Below, piece after piece: positions 22,092 through 33,442 of a stretch of DNA of 64,000 nt. The stretch lies in assembly GCA_027943335.1 (NCBI GenBank), contig BSBK01009254.1, positions 496,001 to 560,000 on the forward strand, given 5' to 3'. Both the position numbers and the translations under genes were made by a program. Under the pieces are notes generated by a model, which made no database searches, had not been told where the DNA came from, and was given only the letters and a program-made list of their open reading frames with translations. The stretch is from Chamaecyparis obtusa (lineage: Eukaryota; Streptophyta; Pinopsida; Cupressales; Cupressaceae). Numbering within the stretch: the first letter of the stretch is position 1; each line of letters starts with the position of its first letter.

Positions 22092-22406
22092 CACAAATCT
22101 TCATCTTCCTACCATAGGGCAGAGAGATCTGGGAGCCATTAGCCATCAGAGTGCAATGATAGATGTAATGATAAATAGGGCCATTGGCCACATATGTATC
22201 AAAACTTGAAAAAATCTTTGATGAATGAAAAAATTTCTCTACTAATTAGTTCTATGTTTGATTACTATGTTTTCATCAATATAAAACTTAATAGAAAGAA
22301 AGAAAGGGCATAGATATATTCAATATGTAATTTTTCTAGAACTACATAACCTATAAAACAAACTTTATAATGAATACATAAATGCACAAGGAAAGAAAGA
22401 AATAAA

Positions 22407-22491
22407 TTAAGGATAATAACGTTTGAGATGCAAAATATTAATGGGTTCCTTAAAAGAAACACCATCCATATCAGCAAGTTTATAAGTGTAC
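22407..22491 (-). pseudogene. Tat pol C-terminus
   Basis: On the minus strand the frame resumes after the solo LTR as GAYKLADMDG, then VSFKEPINILHLKRYYP and a TAA at 22407-22409. This is the normal end of a Tat-type integrase C-terminal domain. Removing the solo LTR and one ATAAG copy rejoins it to the part at 24211. Confidence 0.85.
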
Positions 22492-22496
22492 CATCT

Positions 22497-24205
22497 TAAA
22501 ATGGAAGCACTTCCATGTTAAGAGTGTTTATCCCTTTGAGTAAGTGGTTTGGGGTCATATTGGATGTCTCGAATTGATCTTTGCTTTGATCTGGCTTTCT
22601 CCCCGCTTTCCACTTCTTTTCTACTTCATTCTAGGTGAAATTAGGGTTAGGATCTTAAGGATTCTCCTGAATTTCCCTCTTTCATAGCTCTATTTCTAGG
22701 TAGGATTTAGAAATGGATCCTCCTAGCCTTCATCATGATAATCATAGGATTTTATGTGTATCTCTGACATTCTATCCTGATCTAGCATCAGTTCTAGGTT
22801 TCTAGGCATCCTCGAGACCTCCTGACTTGGTTCTGAGTCAATTTGGGACTAGGGTCAAGGTCGAGTTAGAACCTGACTAGGTTAGGGTTGAGCTAAGACC
22901 CTGACTAGGTTAGGGTCAACCTCAAATTTGACCCCTTCCTCCAAAATTTCAATTTCCAAAATCTCCGGGCTTCGGGCTTTTGGGAGATTTATTTTCCCGC
23001 TTTCGGGTTAGCCATTTCGAGTTTCAGGATGGTAAATCCTTGAATTGCATTTAATCTAGGTATATTTTCTAAAGGTGAGGACCTAATTGTGATTTAATTC
23101 TCCAAGGTGGCCCATCTAGAGGAATGTGCCCTAGATCACTATAAAAGGAGGCCTTCCTCTCTCATTTTCACATCAAGTTTTGTGAGAACATATCTCTCAA
23201 TCAAGTTTTCATATCTCATCCTCAAGCAATTTCTCTCAAGCTCTCAAGGTGATCAAGCAAGCATCCATTCAAGCATTCAAGTCTTCTTCTCCATCCAAGT
23301 TCTCCATTGAAGATCAAGGATTCAAGCCATTGAAGGGATTTGGTTCAAGCATTCAAGATTTATCATTCAAACCCTAGATCTAGCCATCATGATGGTGTGA
23401 TCTTCCTTCAAGATCCTTTGTTCATCTTCAAGATCCAGTTCATTCTCTTACCAAGGTGAATTCCAAGCATACAACCATGGAGGTTTGATTTACATTTATT
23501 GTTGTGTTCAAGCTTTCATATCAATATACATGTTTACATTTCAAATATAATTGCATATCTATTGAATTGCATAGCTTCATTGTTAGATCCTTTTCTACTA
23601 CTTGCTAGCATTCTCCATTTTAATTTCAATATTAAGGTTGATTCCAAACTAGGGTTTGACCAAGGCAAACCCCCCATACAACAAAAACCCCCATTTTTCT
23701 TGTAGGTACAGGTGTAGAGTTTTGAATCTAAGAGAGAATTTGGATACCCTTTTCAGAAAACTTTCGAGATCTACGAATAGAATTCGAATTGGACTTCAAA
23801 TAAAGAATGTGGTATTTGACCTTTTACGAGGGTCAAACCTGAGCTGAGCCATCTTGAGGAAAGATTTTTGGGTTTTCTCTATCTCAGCATTTCCAGTCTA
23901 GGACAGGTTTCAGATTTTCCTGAAAGTGTACACAGACGTCAGAATTCAACATTTTCTAGATCTGCCCTAATTTGAGGTTAGTACTTGTATTTCAATTATT
24001 CTATATTCTAAACATAATTCATCCACATAGGGAAATATTGGATTTACTCTCTCTTCCATATTCATCCACAAATTGATTTGATTGTGTATTAACCTCTAGG
24101 TTGATCAAATCGGATCTCTTCTTTGGGGAATTTAGGTTTTGAGAATAGATCTCATATTTTCCCTTTTACATTTGAATAGGGGTGAATCCATTTTACCTCT
24201 ATTCA
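22497..24205 (+). repeat. Solo LTR of the Tat family (L2), inverse orientation
   Basis: Starts TGTACCATCTTAAAATGG, ends CCTCTATTCA and is flanked by an exact TSD ATAAG (22492-22496 and 24206-24210). It is a diverged relative of L1 and L3 running the opposite way. It shares their start, the GACCTAGGTC-type repeats (22850-22950), the CATTTCCAG end region and the TATA box position (ctataaaagg at 23139-23148). It interrupts the integrase C-terminus. No internal sequence remains, as expected after LTR-LTR recombination. Confidence 0.88.
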
Positions 24206-24210
24206 ATAAG

Positions 24211-25600
24211 CACCCAAACCAAAGTCTTCAATAACAATAAAAGGACCAAGCCAATTAGGGCTAAATTTTCCTTTTTCACCCGGTAAAGCATTCACATTTC
24301 GTTGATTCTCATAAAGGACTAAATCACCAACCACAAATGTTCGTTCAATTACCTTATGATTATATTGCTTCTAAAGAGATTTATGATAAGCTTTTATATG
24401 TTCTAATGCATGTATTTGTTGTTCATCCAAAATTTCTAGTTCTTGTAAGCATTGTTCACGAAAAGACTCCTTATCAATTACCCCATGAAATGAAACATGT
24501 AGAGAAGGTATTTCTAATTCCAAAGGTGCATCAGTATCATAGCCAAGGTTGTAAGGAGAAGTACCCGTGGTAGTACGAACACTAGTCCTATAAGCCCATA
24601 AAGCATAAGTCAGTTGAGTATGCCAATCTTTCGCATGCTTACTAACTATTTTTCTCAAAATTTGTTCAATGATTTTATTTGATGCTGCAGCTTGTCTGTT
24701 AGATTGAGGATAATAAGGAGTTGAAAATCTATGTTGAATTTGATATTTCTCCAAGAATTGTGTGACTTCTTTGTTTTTAAAAGAGGTACCATTATCCGAA
24801 ATTATCATTGAAGGTATACCAAACCATGTTATGATATTGTTAAGGATGAAATCACAAATAACATCCATCGTTGTTGAACAAAGAGGGACAACTTCAACCC
24901 ACTTCATGAAGTAATCTATAGCAATCAGAATGTAAGTATGTCCTTGAGAAGATGCTGGTGAGATTTTTCTAATAAGGTCAAAGCCCCAAATACCTAAAAG
25001 GCCATAGAGAAACTTGATTATGAAGCTCACGGGCAGGAGCATGAATCAAATTACTATGTTATTGACATTGAGGACATTTCTTAACAAACATGAAAGAATC
25101 TTGTCCCATTGTTTGCCAATAATATCCAATTCTAAGCAATTCATTGACCAATGATTTTCCACCAAAATGACCCCCACAAGAATGAGAATGAGCTTCTACC
25201 AAAGCTACGGGTATTTCAGTTCTATTGAGACATCCCAATAATAATCCTTCATAAGAGTGTTTATAAAGCGTATCTCCTAAAATGATGTAACATGCTGCAA
25301 GTTTCCTAATACGATTACGCGTGTTCCTTGTTGCCGATTTAAGAAAAGTACCATCTTTCAAAAAATGAAAAATATGTGAATACCAATCATCCGAATGCAA
25401 ATTGAAACAATTAGAGGTAATATTTTTAGAAATTGTAGGGCTTTTAAGAGTTTGTATAGTAAATTGAAAGTTTTCAGCATTATTCTCAAGACAAACCAAA
25501 TAAGTTGCGCTTGCCATGACATCTGCATGTCGATTATCTTTCCTAGGTAAAGTCTAAATCGTATAAGAGAAGAATTGTGAAAGCACATCAAGAGCTAAAT
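24211..25600 (-). pseudogene. Tat integrase
   Basis: The HHCC zinc region (25230-25060) keeps HSHSCGGHFGGKSLVNELL and CPQCQ. The core (25042-24371) has WGFDLIRKISPAS, AIDYFMKWVE (first Asp) and ISDNGTSFKNKEV (second Asp). The third motif, normally SNGQAEASNK, reads SNRQAAASNK near 24680, so the catalytic Glu is Ala and the preceding Gly is Arg. The C-terminal part continues to 24211. A stop separates the two open pieces near 25042-25059. Confidence 0.92.
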
Positions 25601-26986
25601 CTCTATATTGTGTCATTTTATCATTTTTAGTCTGATTTCCTCCTTTAATCTATTCGACAATTAATTGTGAATCTCCATATATTTGTAAATTTTTGATATT
25701 AAGGGATGAAGCCGCTCATAGGTGAACTATAAGAGCTTCATACTCCATAATGTTATTGTATGCACCCTAAAATGGTTGCCTAGACTTTGGGCCCCATTTA
25801 TTCAATTTATCAATCCTGAATCAGTTTGATCAATAATCAATATTTTCAACAATATTAATCTCTTGATCAAGTCTTAATTTCGATCATATATTGGATTTTT
25901 ATCCTTGGGCTAACCATTTATTCTAAGTCTTTATTTGATTAAAAGGAATATTTCCTCCCCTTTTAATTAAATAAAAAGCCCCACTTTTCCTCTTATCCTA
26001 AGTTGCACAAATAAAGCATTATTCATATTTTATAAAAAAGGAGAAAAGCACTTTTTGTCTCATATGGACATAAAGTCAACTCTTATTTTCCTATTGGAGG
26101 ATACTTGTGCACATGGATTGCTCCTCTTTCAAGCTCCACCGCTGATTAAGACTTTTTGCCTCTTAATCTCCATGGTCCATTTCACCTCATTTCTTATAAA
26201 AGGAGAGCTCTCTCCTTCATTTGCATATCCATCTCTTTCATGCTATTGTTATGCTGCAGGTTTTCTAGGTCATTTGGAGCTTTTGGAGATCATTGTTACA
26301 TCAAACTCTTCTTGGATTTCCTCATTGCTTCATAGTTTAGACTTCATTTCTTGCATTATCATAGCATCCATAGCTTCATTTCATAGCTTAGTTTCTTTTA
26401 TGCAATAGATAACTTCACATAGCTTAATAGGAGGCATTGTAACACTTGTTATTTCCTTTCATAGATTAGTTGCATTGTACTTTCCTTTCATAGCTTAGAT
26501 TGCATTCTCATTTAGATTTGTATTGCATTGCATATTTGATTCTTGGAGATATTGGCATTGTTGCCCTTGTCTTCATTTGAATCTCTCATTGTGTGGTTGA
26601 CTAGCAAGGTCACAAGCTTGTAGCTCTAGCTGAGAGCAAATACTTCATAGTCCCTTGCAACTCCATGCATAGAGACCTATGAGCCACTTTGTGAGGCCTC
26701 ATTCTTGAGTAACCTTGCATGTAATGGTTCATAGAAGTGCACCATTTTAGTGTGTACAGTTATTAGTACAAGGAAAGGTTAATTTTTATGATAAAGGGAT
26801 GGGTTTTTTCGTAGGAGGGATCAAGATAATACCCACACCAGAACCTATCTTACATTTAGACCCATCAAAATATAATTCCCAAATGTCATCCTGTTTAATA
26901 GCTAGAATATTATCATCAAGGAATTCTATTGAAGTAGAGCATGTATCTAGATGAGGACAAGGAGCTTCAACTAAATAATCTGTCAA
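25601..26986 (-). pseudogene. Tat second (archaeal-type) RNase H, split by a solo LTR
   Basis: The part at 26986-26764 has WELYFDGSKCKIGSGVGIIL, the first catalytic Asp region of the extra RNase H. The rest follows at 25751-25601 with NNIMEYEALIVHL (catalytic Glu). The 1,002-bp solo LTR separates the two. Presence of this domain after the normal RNase H defines the Tat lineage. Stops interrupt it near 25720 and 25650. Confidence 0.85.
25757..26758 (+). repeat. Solo LTR, second family, 1,002 bp
   Basis: Ends are TGTATGCACCCTAAAATGG and ACCATTTTAGTGTGTACA, flanked by an exact TSD GTTAT (25752-25756 and 26759-26763). A TATA box ttataaaagg lies at 26194-26203. The terminal inverted similarity reaches about 12 bp. 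No second copy of this LTR occurs in the window. Confidence 0.87.
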
Positions 26987-26989
26987 AGC

Positions 26990-28120
26990 CTATCCCTTAA
27001 TAGACTTTTGAGAAATGAAATTAAGATCAAATTTTGTAAGTAACATCACCCATTTTGCCAAACGGCCAGAGAGATCAATTTGTGAGAAAAGATTTTTCAA
27101 AGGATCAAACTTAACAATCACATTGACTTCAGCATTTATAAGATAATGCCTGAGTTTCTGACATGCATAAACTACAACTAGACATTGTCTTTCCAAATCT
27201 TTGTATCTTGTTTCGTAATCAAGTAAAGTCTGACTAATGTAATACATGGGTCTTTCCTTACCATCATTGTCATTTTGAGCTAACAATGCACTCACGGCCT
27301 TTGGAGTCACTGAAGTATACAAATGGAATGGTTTATCAAATTTAGTTAGCTGCAAGATAGGAGGGCTTGCAAGATACTCCTTAAATTGCTCAAAAGCTTG
27401 TTTACACTCATCATTCCAAGAGAAAGTGGTATCCTTTCTAAGCAAGGAAGTAAAAGGGATAGTACAATCCGCTAAATTAGAAATAAAGTGATGAATAGCT
27501 TGTATTTTTCCCTGTAAGCTTCATAATTTAGAAATATTCTTAGGAGGAGGCATATTAACAATAGCTTCAATATTTTTCGTATCTACTTCTATGCCTCGCT
27601 TAGAGATTATAAATCCTAATAATTTACCGGAATCAACTCCAAAGACGCATTTTTTAGGATTCAATCTCATGTTGTAGCTTCTAATCCTTTCAAATATCTA
27701 TCATTAAATGGTAACATGATCTTCTCTTTGTATAGATTTTGCTAAGATATCATCCACATAATCCAAAAGGCATCATGACCCAACAAAAGGTTCCCCAAGG
27801 TGTTATAAATGCAGTCTTAAATTGATCTTGAGGAGGAATAAAGATTTGATTATATCCCGAAAGACCATCCATAAAAGATAACAAGGCATGACCCGCTGTT
27901 GAATCCACAATCATATCAATGTTAGGTAACAAGAAATCATCTTTTAAGGATGCCTTATTTAAATCTATGAAATCAGTACACATTCTTATTTTATTTTCTC
28001 CTTTTAAAATAGGGACAATGTTTGAAATCCAATCCGAGTAATCAATGGAATGGATAAATCCAAAATCCAATAATTTTTCAATTTCACCTTTGACTAATAA
28101 AGCAGTTCATGGATTCATCT
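26990..28120 (-). pseudogene. Tat reverse transcriptase and RNase H
   Basis: RT motifs run right to left: IRMCTDFIDLNKASLKDDF, LSFMDGLSGYNQIF and FCWVMMPFGL, then DYVDDILAK at about 27765-27741. The 25-30 residues that normally separate MPFG from YVDD are missing and the frame changes, so there is a deletion inside the palm. RNase H (27445-26990) has TTFSWNDECKQAFEQFK, VSALLAQNDNDGKER and TRYKDLERQCLVVVYACQ. The first catalytic Asp position, in LYTSVTPKAV, reads Ser. It is inactive on several counts. Confidence 0.9.
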
Positions 28121-28931
28121 TTCAAATTTTTTGCTTCACAGGTTTCATATTCAATTTTAAAACAATGTTATGAGTAACAATCTTAGAGTCAATACTTGGC
28201 ATATCTGAATATGTCCAAGTAAAGATGTCCTTAAATTCAAGAAAAAGGGAAACCAATTGATCACATTCATCATGATTCAAACATTTCCCAATCTTTATCA
28301 TCTTTTCAGTATCATTCTCATCCATTTGAATATCAACAGTTTTAGTTATTAACAAATCACTTCATATCAAAGGATCCATCGGTAAAGGGAGAGTATCATG
28401 TTTATCATGTTCCCCAAAATAAGCATCGATACTTAAACAATAAGGCTTTCATCATTTGTGATGAAACTTAGGTAAGTCTTCATAAACCCCTAAAAATTCC
28501 ATTAAGGCTTCATCTTTAGGAAAAATATCCAAAGTAGGTGCTTGATTAAGGTCAATGAGAAGTGGGTTAACCAATTTCAACTATCCATCGCAAATATGAT
28601 TAACATTAGGAGGAAAAGTTGATGGTTGTCTATAAGGATTCAATCCTAATCCATATGTATGATCATAAACTTCATTATTCAAAGGTACTTGTATACCTTG
28701 TTCATATTTACCACATCCTTTCCCATTAAATCTTGATTTCTTAAGAAAATGATAACCAAGACCATATTGATCAGTCATATCAGAAGGAGTCCAAGGAGCA
28801 GAATATGTCACAATATCATAACAATCAAGCTTTATAGTTTCAATTGTTTCATTAATCGAAGTGGAAACAAAATTACTTTTTAGTTCCTCAGAAAGCGGGG
28901 AAGGAAAAAAAAACTTTTTTCTCAAATTCAT
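28121..28931 (-). pseudogene. Tat protease-RT linker with G-patch-like stretch
   Basis: The linker runs from the protease to the RT. Around 28770-28690 it reads GLGYHFLKKSRFNGKGCGKY, then EQGIQVPL, which resembles the G-patch found at this place in some plant gypsy elements. Nearer the RT, the segment 28355-28122 has FLEFKDIFTWTYSDMPSID, a standard motif ahead of the RT domain. Stops occur near 28450 and 28370. Confidence 0.75.
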
Positions 28932-29823
28932 TTTGTTGCTTCATGAATTCCAAATTAGAGACCTTATATTCTCCATTAAAAGTAGGATTAAAATCCAATG
29001 TCCCCCAATCATCCTCAGTTAAAGAAGAATATGGAGCTTCTTGTTGTTGAATCTTAGGTTGTTTTATCTCAGATTGTTGTATCTTTGGTTGTTTTTCAAT
29101 TTCTTTACTTGGTTGAAGAGGCTTAGAGTTTTTAGCATATTTTGCATTTAGGCAAGGATTCAGCGCATCATTCGCATGTAATGTATACATTAATTTTTTA
29201 TAGATGAACCTAACCTTGCAATGAAGAGTAGAAGGAACTGCATGCATAGTATGTAACCATGGTCTTCCTAAAAGAAGGTTATAACTGAGAGGTCCAGGCA
29301 TAACATGAATAGGAGTATTTAGAATAACTGGACCAACTTTAACAAGTAAGGTAATAATGCCCAAAGTTATCTTCACAATATTGTCAAATCCACGTATAGG
29401 AACATTATCAGGTTGAATAGTGGTGAGATCAGCCTTAATTGCCTTAAGCATATCCATGCTACAAACATTAAGCCCAGATCCTTTATCAACTAACATTCTT
29501 TGAATGATACTCTGGTTAATAGAGACAATGACCATAAGAGCATCATATTGATTTTGCACCTTAGGAGAAGGTAAATCATTATCAGAAAACACAATAGGAG
29601 GTACAAAAGGCATATTATGCATGCAATCTAAAATAGAATGAATTCTCTCTTGATTAGGAGGCGAAGCAGGAAGAGTAGATAAAGCTTTTTGCAATGCCTC
29701 ATGATATGTCAGGGAAGTTTGAAGTAATTCCCATAAAGATATCTTAGTAGGAGTAGCATGTAATTGGTCAACTAAGTTATACTCCTTAAAGGTAGAAGGA
29801 AACCTAGGTGCTTGAGGAAGCAT
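28888..29823 (-). pseudogene. Tat aspartic protease region
   Basis: An open frame of 311 codons. The retropepsin core around 29545-29500 reads MLVDKGSGLNVCSMDML: catalytic Asp and Gly are present, but Thr or Ser at the next position is Lys. Downstream, YNLLLGRPWLH matches the usual end of the fold. The C-terminal third is Gln/Pro/Lys-rich. The gag expected before it is missing apart from scraps at 30214-29824. Confidence 0.8.
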
Positions 29824-30389
29824 AGGTTAAGAAGGAGGTAAAGAAACCAGAACACTAGGCTAAGGGTTTTCCATGTGCGATAAGCATGTGAAACGGAATC
29901 AGTGTTATCAAAGAAATCCAATGGATCTCTAGGTTTACCCTTAATCGTTATGTAAGGACATCATTTTACCATCATCAAAAGTGTAGGATATATCATTTTA
30001 GGTTTATCAATGTTGCAAATAGTGGGACATGAAGGTAACCATGCACACACCCTATGGTAAAGGTCAATTGAAGAGGTTGTGGAGGAGAGTGAAATAGGAA
30101 TAGGATCAATGGAGATATTATCCAAACATTCTCACTTCCATGTACCTCATTAGGGAATCTATCCTCTTGTACAATAAAAGCCTCAACAAAGTACTCAAAA
30201 CAAGAATCATACATGTTGAATACAAAGAAATTCTAAAAGCATGAAAATGTAAATGTTTTTGTATTTAAAGAGATTTTGCAATTTTTTTGTATTTTTGAAA
30301 TATAAATGCAAGAAATCTAATCTTATAAGAATGCAAGATCTAAATCTAACACCAAAGAGAAAGAGTTGTCGTAAACGGGTTCACCAAAA
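29824..30389 (-). other. Tat leader with truncated gag
   Basis: Between the primer site and the protease only about 430 bp remain, too short for a gag domain. A short frame (MYDSCFEYFVEAFIVQEDRF) and fragments such as PRDPLDFFDNTDSVSHAYR are readable. A gag deletion is inferred from the missing length. Confidence 0.55.
30369..30386 (-). other. Candidate primer-binding site of the Tat element
   Basis: Three bases inside the 5' LTR the minus strand reads tggtgaacccgtttacga. It starts TGG as needed to pair with a tRNA CCA end. The tRNA is not identified. Confidence 0.6.
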
Positions 30390-32056
30390 TGAATAGTTAA
30401 AAAAATGGAGCTTTAACAATGCATCTATCATTCACCTACCCATTTGTTTATTTGTTTTGAATTGGAATTGAATAAGTAATGTAAATTTGGAAATGCTTGA
30501 AAATCAGACAAGATAAGGTACATACCTCATAATGGAACAGATTTGGAAATACCTATTTTTCAAAGCCTGTGCTCAGTCTCGAAAGATTCTGCAACTAGAT
30601 CCTGGACCATAAAATTGTAATAGAGAAAACCCAGAAAACTTTTGTCTTTTTGGAAGCAGGTCATCCTTGACCCAAATAGCGGGCAAGGTCTTACCCCAGG
30701 GTAGGATTGTACCCCCCATTGCAGGTTGTCCTTGACCCAAAACAACTCTGATGAAAAATCTATTCGCGAATCTCGAAAGTTCACCGAAAAGGGTATTCAG
30801 ATTTGCACTTCAATTCTTGGAACAATGACTGTGGATATCTAAAAATGGTGTTTTGGGGTGGCTATATAGGGTTTTTCCTTAGTCAAACCCCCATTTTGGT
30901 GATCTCCACCTCCATGAATAGCTGGTTGTAATAGAATGTGTGTGTGTGTTGAAAGTGGAATGCCAAGATCTAATCCTCTAGATAAAAACCCTAGCATGAA
31001 TATGTATGAGAAAGCAATGCATAGATTTGAACAAGATAAGAAAGCATACCAAGCCCCCAAGGCTAAAGTACTCCTACCAAACTCATAATCTGTAATTTCT
31101 ATCCCATGATTATATCTTTGAATGCTTGGATGTTGATAATGGCGGATCAAGGTAGAAAGGATCTCTCTTGCTCCAAATAGATGTTCACAATGGTGTGTTT
31201 ATAAAGATACTTGATAACAACAATGGCTTGATCTTCTATATCATTCTCTTGAAATATTGCATCTTCACTTCACCATCACTTGCTTTCTTGAATCAATTAT
31301 GTCTCCACTTGAGGTCTTGATCATGAAATTGCTTGATCTCCTTGTGATGTGATTGCATTGTGTGAAAATGAAGGCAAATGAGAGTCTTTATATAGAGGTT
31401 TTAAGGTGAGGCTCCTAGAGTAATGTGAGGACCCATAATTCAAATTTCACCCTGAATTATGGTCCAATCACAATAACCAACAAGGGAGGGAAAATAATTA
31501 AATGAATTTCAAATTAAAACCCTTATGCACTCAGATCCGAAAGCCCGACATTAATTTTGAAGCCCTCCGGGACCAAATTTTGAAAAGGGGAATCAAATCT
31601 CGAAGGAGGTCAAAGATGACCTCATCTCTGACCTAGGTTAGGGAAGACCTAGACCCTGATCTAGGTCAGAGATGACCTCATCCTTGACCTAGGGGTCCAG
31701 ATCCTGTTAGTAGGTCATCCCTGACCCAGGGGTCTAGATCCTGTCAGAATAAGAAACAAGAGGTCCCGGGGATACCCGAAGACCTAGAAATGATGTCAGA
31801 ATAGGGAAGAGTGCCAGGGAGAGGCACAAAATCTTATGATGAGTATGATGAAGGCCAAGAGGACCTATTCCTAAGTCCTACCTATAAAATAAAGCCATAT
31901 AAGAGGGAAATTAAGGAGAATCCTCGAGATCCTAACCCTAATTTCACCTAGAATGAAGGAATCAAGTGTAAAATGCATACTAAATGCAAATATATCATGA
32001 TAAAAGAGGGTGCTAAACCTATCAAGATGAAAGTGCTTCCATTTTAAGACGATACA
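30390..32056 (-). repeat. Tat element 5' LTR (L3), 1,667 bp
   Basis: Native orientation starts TGTATCGTCTTAAAATGG and ends CTATTCA. It has the TATA box at 31387-31397 and GACCTAGGTC-type repeats at 31610-31745, with TSD AATTA at 32057-32061. It differs from L1 by scattered substitutions and small indels. Confidence 0.93.
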
Positions 32057-32061
32057 AATTA

Positions 32062-33440
32062 ATTTGAGATTTTAAATCTAAAAGCAATTTTTTTATTTTT
32101 TTTGTGAGTTATTTAATTAAATATCAATAAAATGAATATTTAATTAATTTTAAATTTTAAAACGTAAAATCAAAAAATCTTCTAAAGCAATTTCCCATTT
32201 TTCATGAATTTTCATTTTTATTGCTTTCATTGATTTTATTTTATTTTTCTTTAATTGAATATCAATAGAAAAAATCAATATTCAATTGGAATTTCAATTT
32301 TAAATCAAAATTGATTTAATTCGAGCTTTATTTTCCAAGTTTCAAATATTTTATTTTTCTTTTCCTCACGCTTTGGAAATTTAGGATTCCTGGATTTTTC
32401 CCCGATTCCAATTTTCAAGCTTTTCAATTTTTATGATTTTGGAAAATTTTCTTTTTGTTTTTACAAATTTTCAATTTCTATGAATTTCTCAAGCTCTTTA
32501 ACGTTTTCCAAAATTTCCAAGATTTTAAGAATTTCCAAGATTAAAATTTTGAACTTCTCTCGTGTTTTGGAAATTTTGCTTAGTCCATTTTGTCATTTTC
32601 AAAAATATTAAATATGAAATTTAGCATTTAATTAGTTTCCAAAATTGATTCAACCCTTCCGATTTAAAATGATTTCCAAAGTTCTCAAATTTTCGGAACT
32701 TTTCAAAATTTCCAAGATTCAAATTTTTTTGCCTTTTTCCATGCTTTAGAATTTTTGCCTCTTTAATATTTTGTGACTTAATGTGTTTTTCCCTCCAAGT
32801 GCACTTGGGCATGAGTTTAAGGATTTCTTCTTAAAAAGAATCCATGACTTCATATAATTTGCACTTGAGCGCTCCTTGACTTGAGTCGAGGATTTTCCAT
32901 TTTCTTACATTCCTTCATTGCTATTGTTTTGCACTCCAAGTGCACTTCGGCATGAGTTAAGGATTTTCATTTTTTACACATTCTGAGACTTCCTTGGGAA
33001 TGCGCTTTGGGCACGTATTGTGTTGAGTGAAGGATTTAGTTCTTTTTCAAACTCCGTGACTGACCATGAAGTGCGCTCTAGGTGCATATGGGAAGGGGGT
33101 TAGGATTATTACTTATTTGACCACTCTGTGACTGGGTTTCTTTTTCACTTGGAGTGAACTTTGGCTTAAGCTGAGGATTTTGGCTTCCTTCACAAGACGT
33201 TTTGTTCTACAACTACATTCTCTTCCTTTTTCAAGGTCATTCTTTTCACATTGGGTTCTCCTTGCACTAGCGTGACCAGTGCTTTTTGCATTTAATGGTG
33301 CTATGAGAATTTATGAATGAGGGTTTTTTGTTTGTAAACATTCATCCTGTAAGGAGATTTAAACATAGTAGTAGGACAAGTTAAAAAATAGTATGCATGT
33401 CACGATAAAAGACTGGGTCGTTATCGCAACACAATTTGGG
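32062..33440. other. Gene-free, AT-rich sequence right of the Tat insertion
   Basis: The first 750 bp are A/T-rich with many ttttcaaatttc-like runs and continue the AT-rich target seen at 11090-11136. No coding region is visible. It may include the 5' noncoding region of the gypsy pol that starts at 33443, but no LTR or primer site could be fixed. Confidence 0.5.
32790..33190. repeat. Degenerate tandem repeats, period about 80-100 bp
   Basis: Four to five diverged units share the core caagtgcactt.ggcatgag, then ttaaggatttt, then ...tgact. Examples start near 32797, 32936, 33000, 33070 and 33150. They are too diverged for an exact period by eye. Confidence 0.45.
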
Positions 33441-33442
33441 AT

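Larger units (their letters stand above)
11142..32056 (-). mobile_element. Tat-like Ty3/gypsy retrotransposon, with nested insertions
   Basis: Two related LTRs (30390-32056 as 5', 11142-12786 as 3') are flanked by an exact 5-bp target duplication AATTA at 11137-11141 and 32057-32061. Inside, right to left: primer site, a largely lost gag, protease, a G-patch-like stretch, reverse transcriptase, RNase H, a second archaeal-type RNase H, integrase, the pol stop at 22407, an antisense PMD gene and a polypurine tract at 12787-12801. The double RNase H places it in or near the Tat lineage. About 9.2 kb of its 20.9 kb span is later insertions: a chromovirus and two solo LTRs. Confidence 0.9.
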
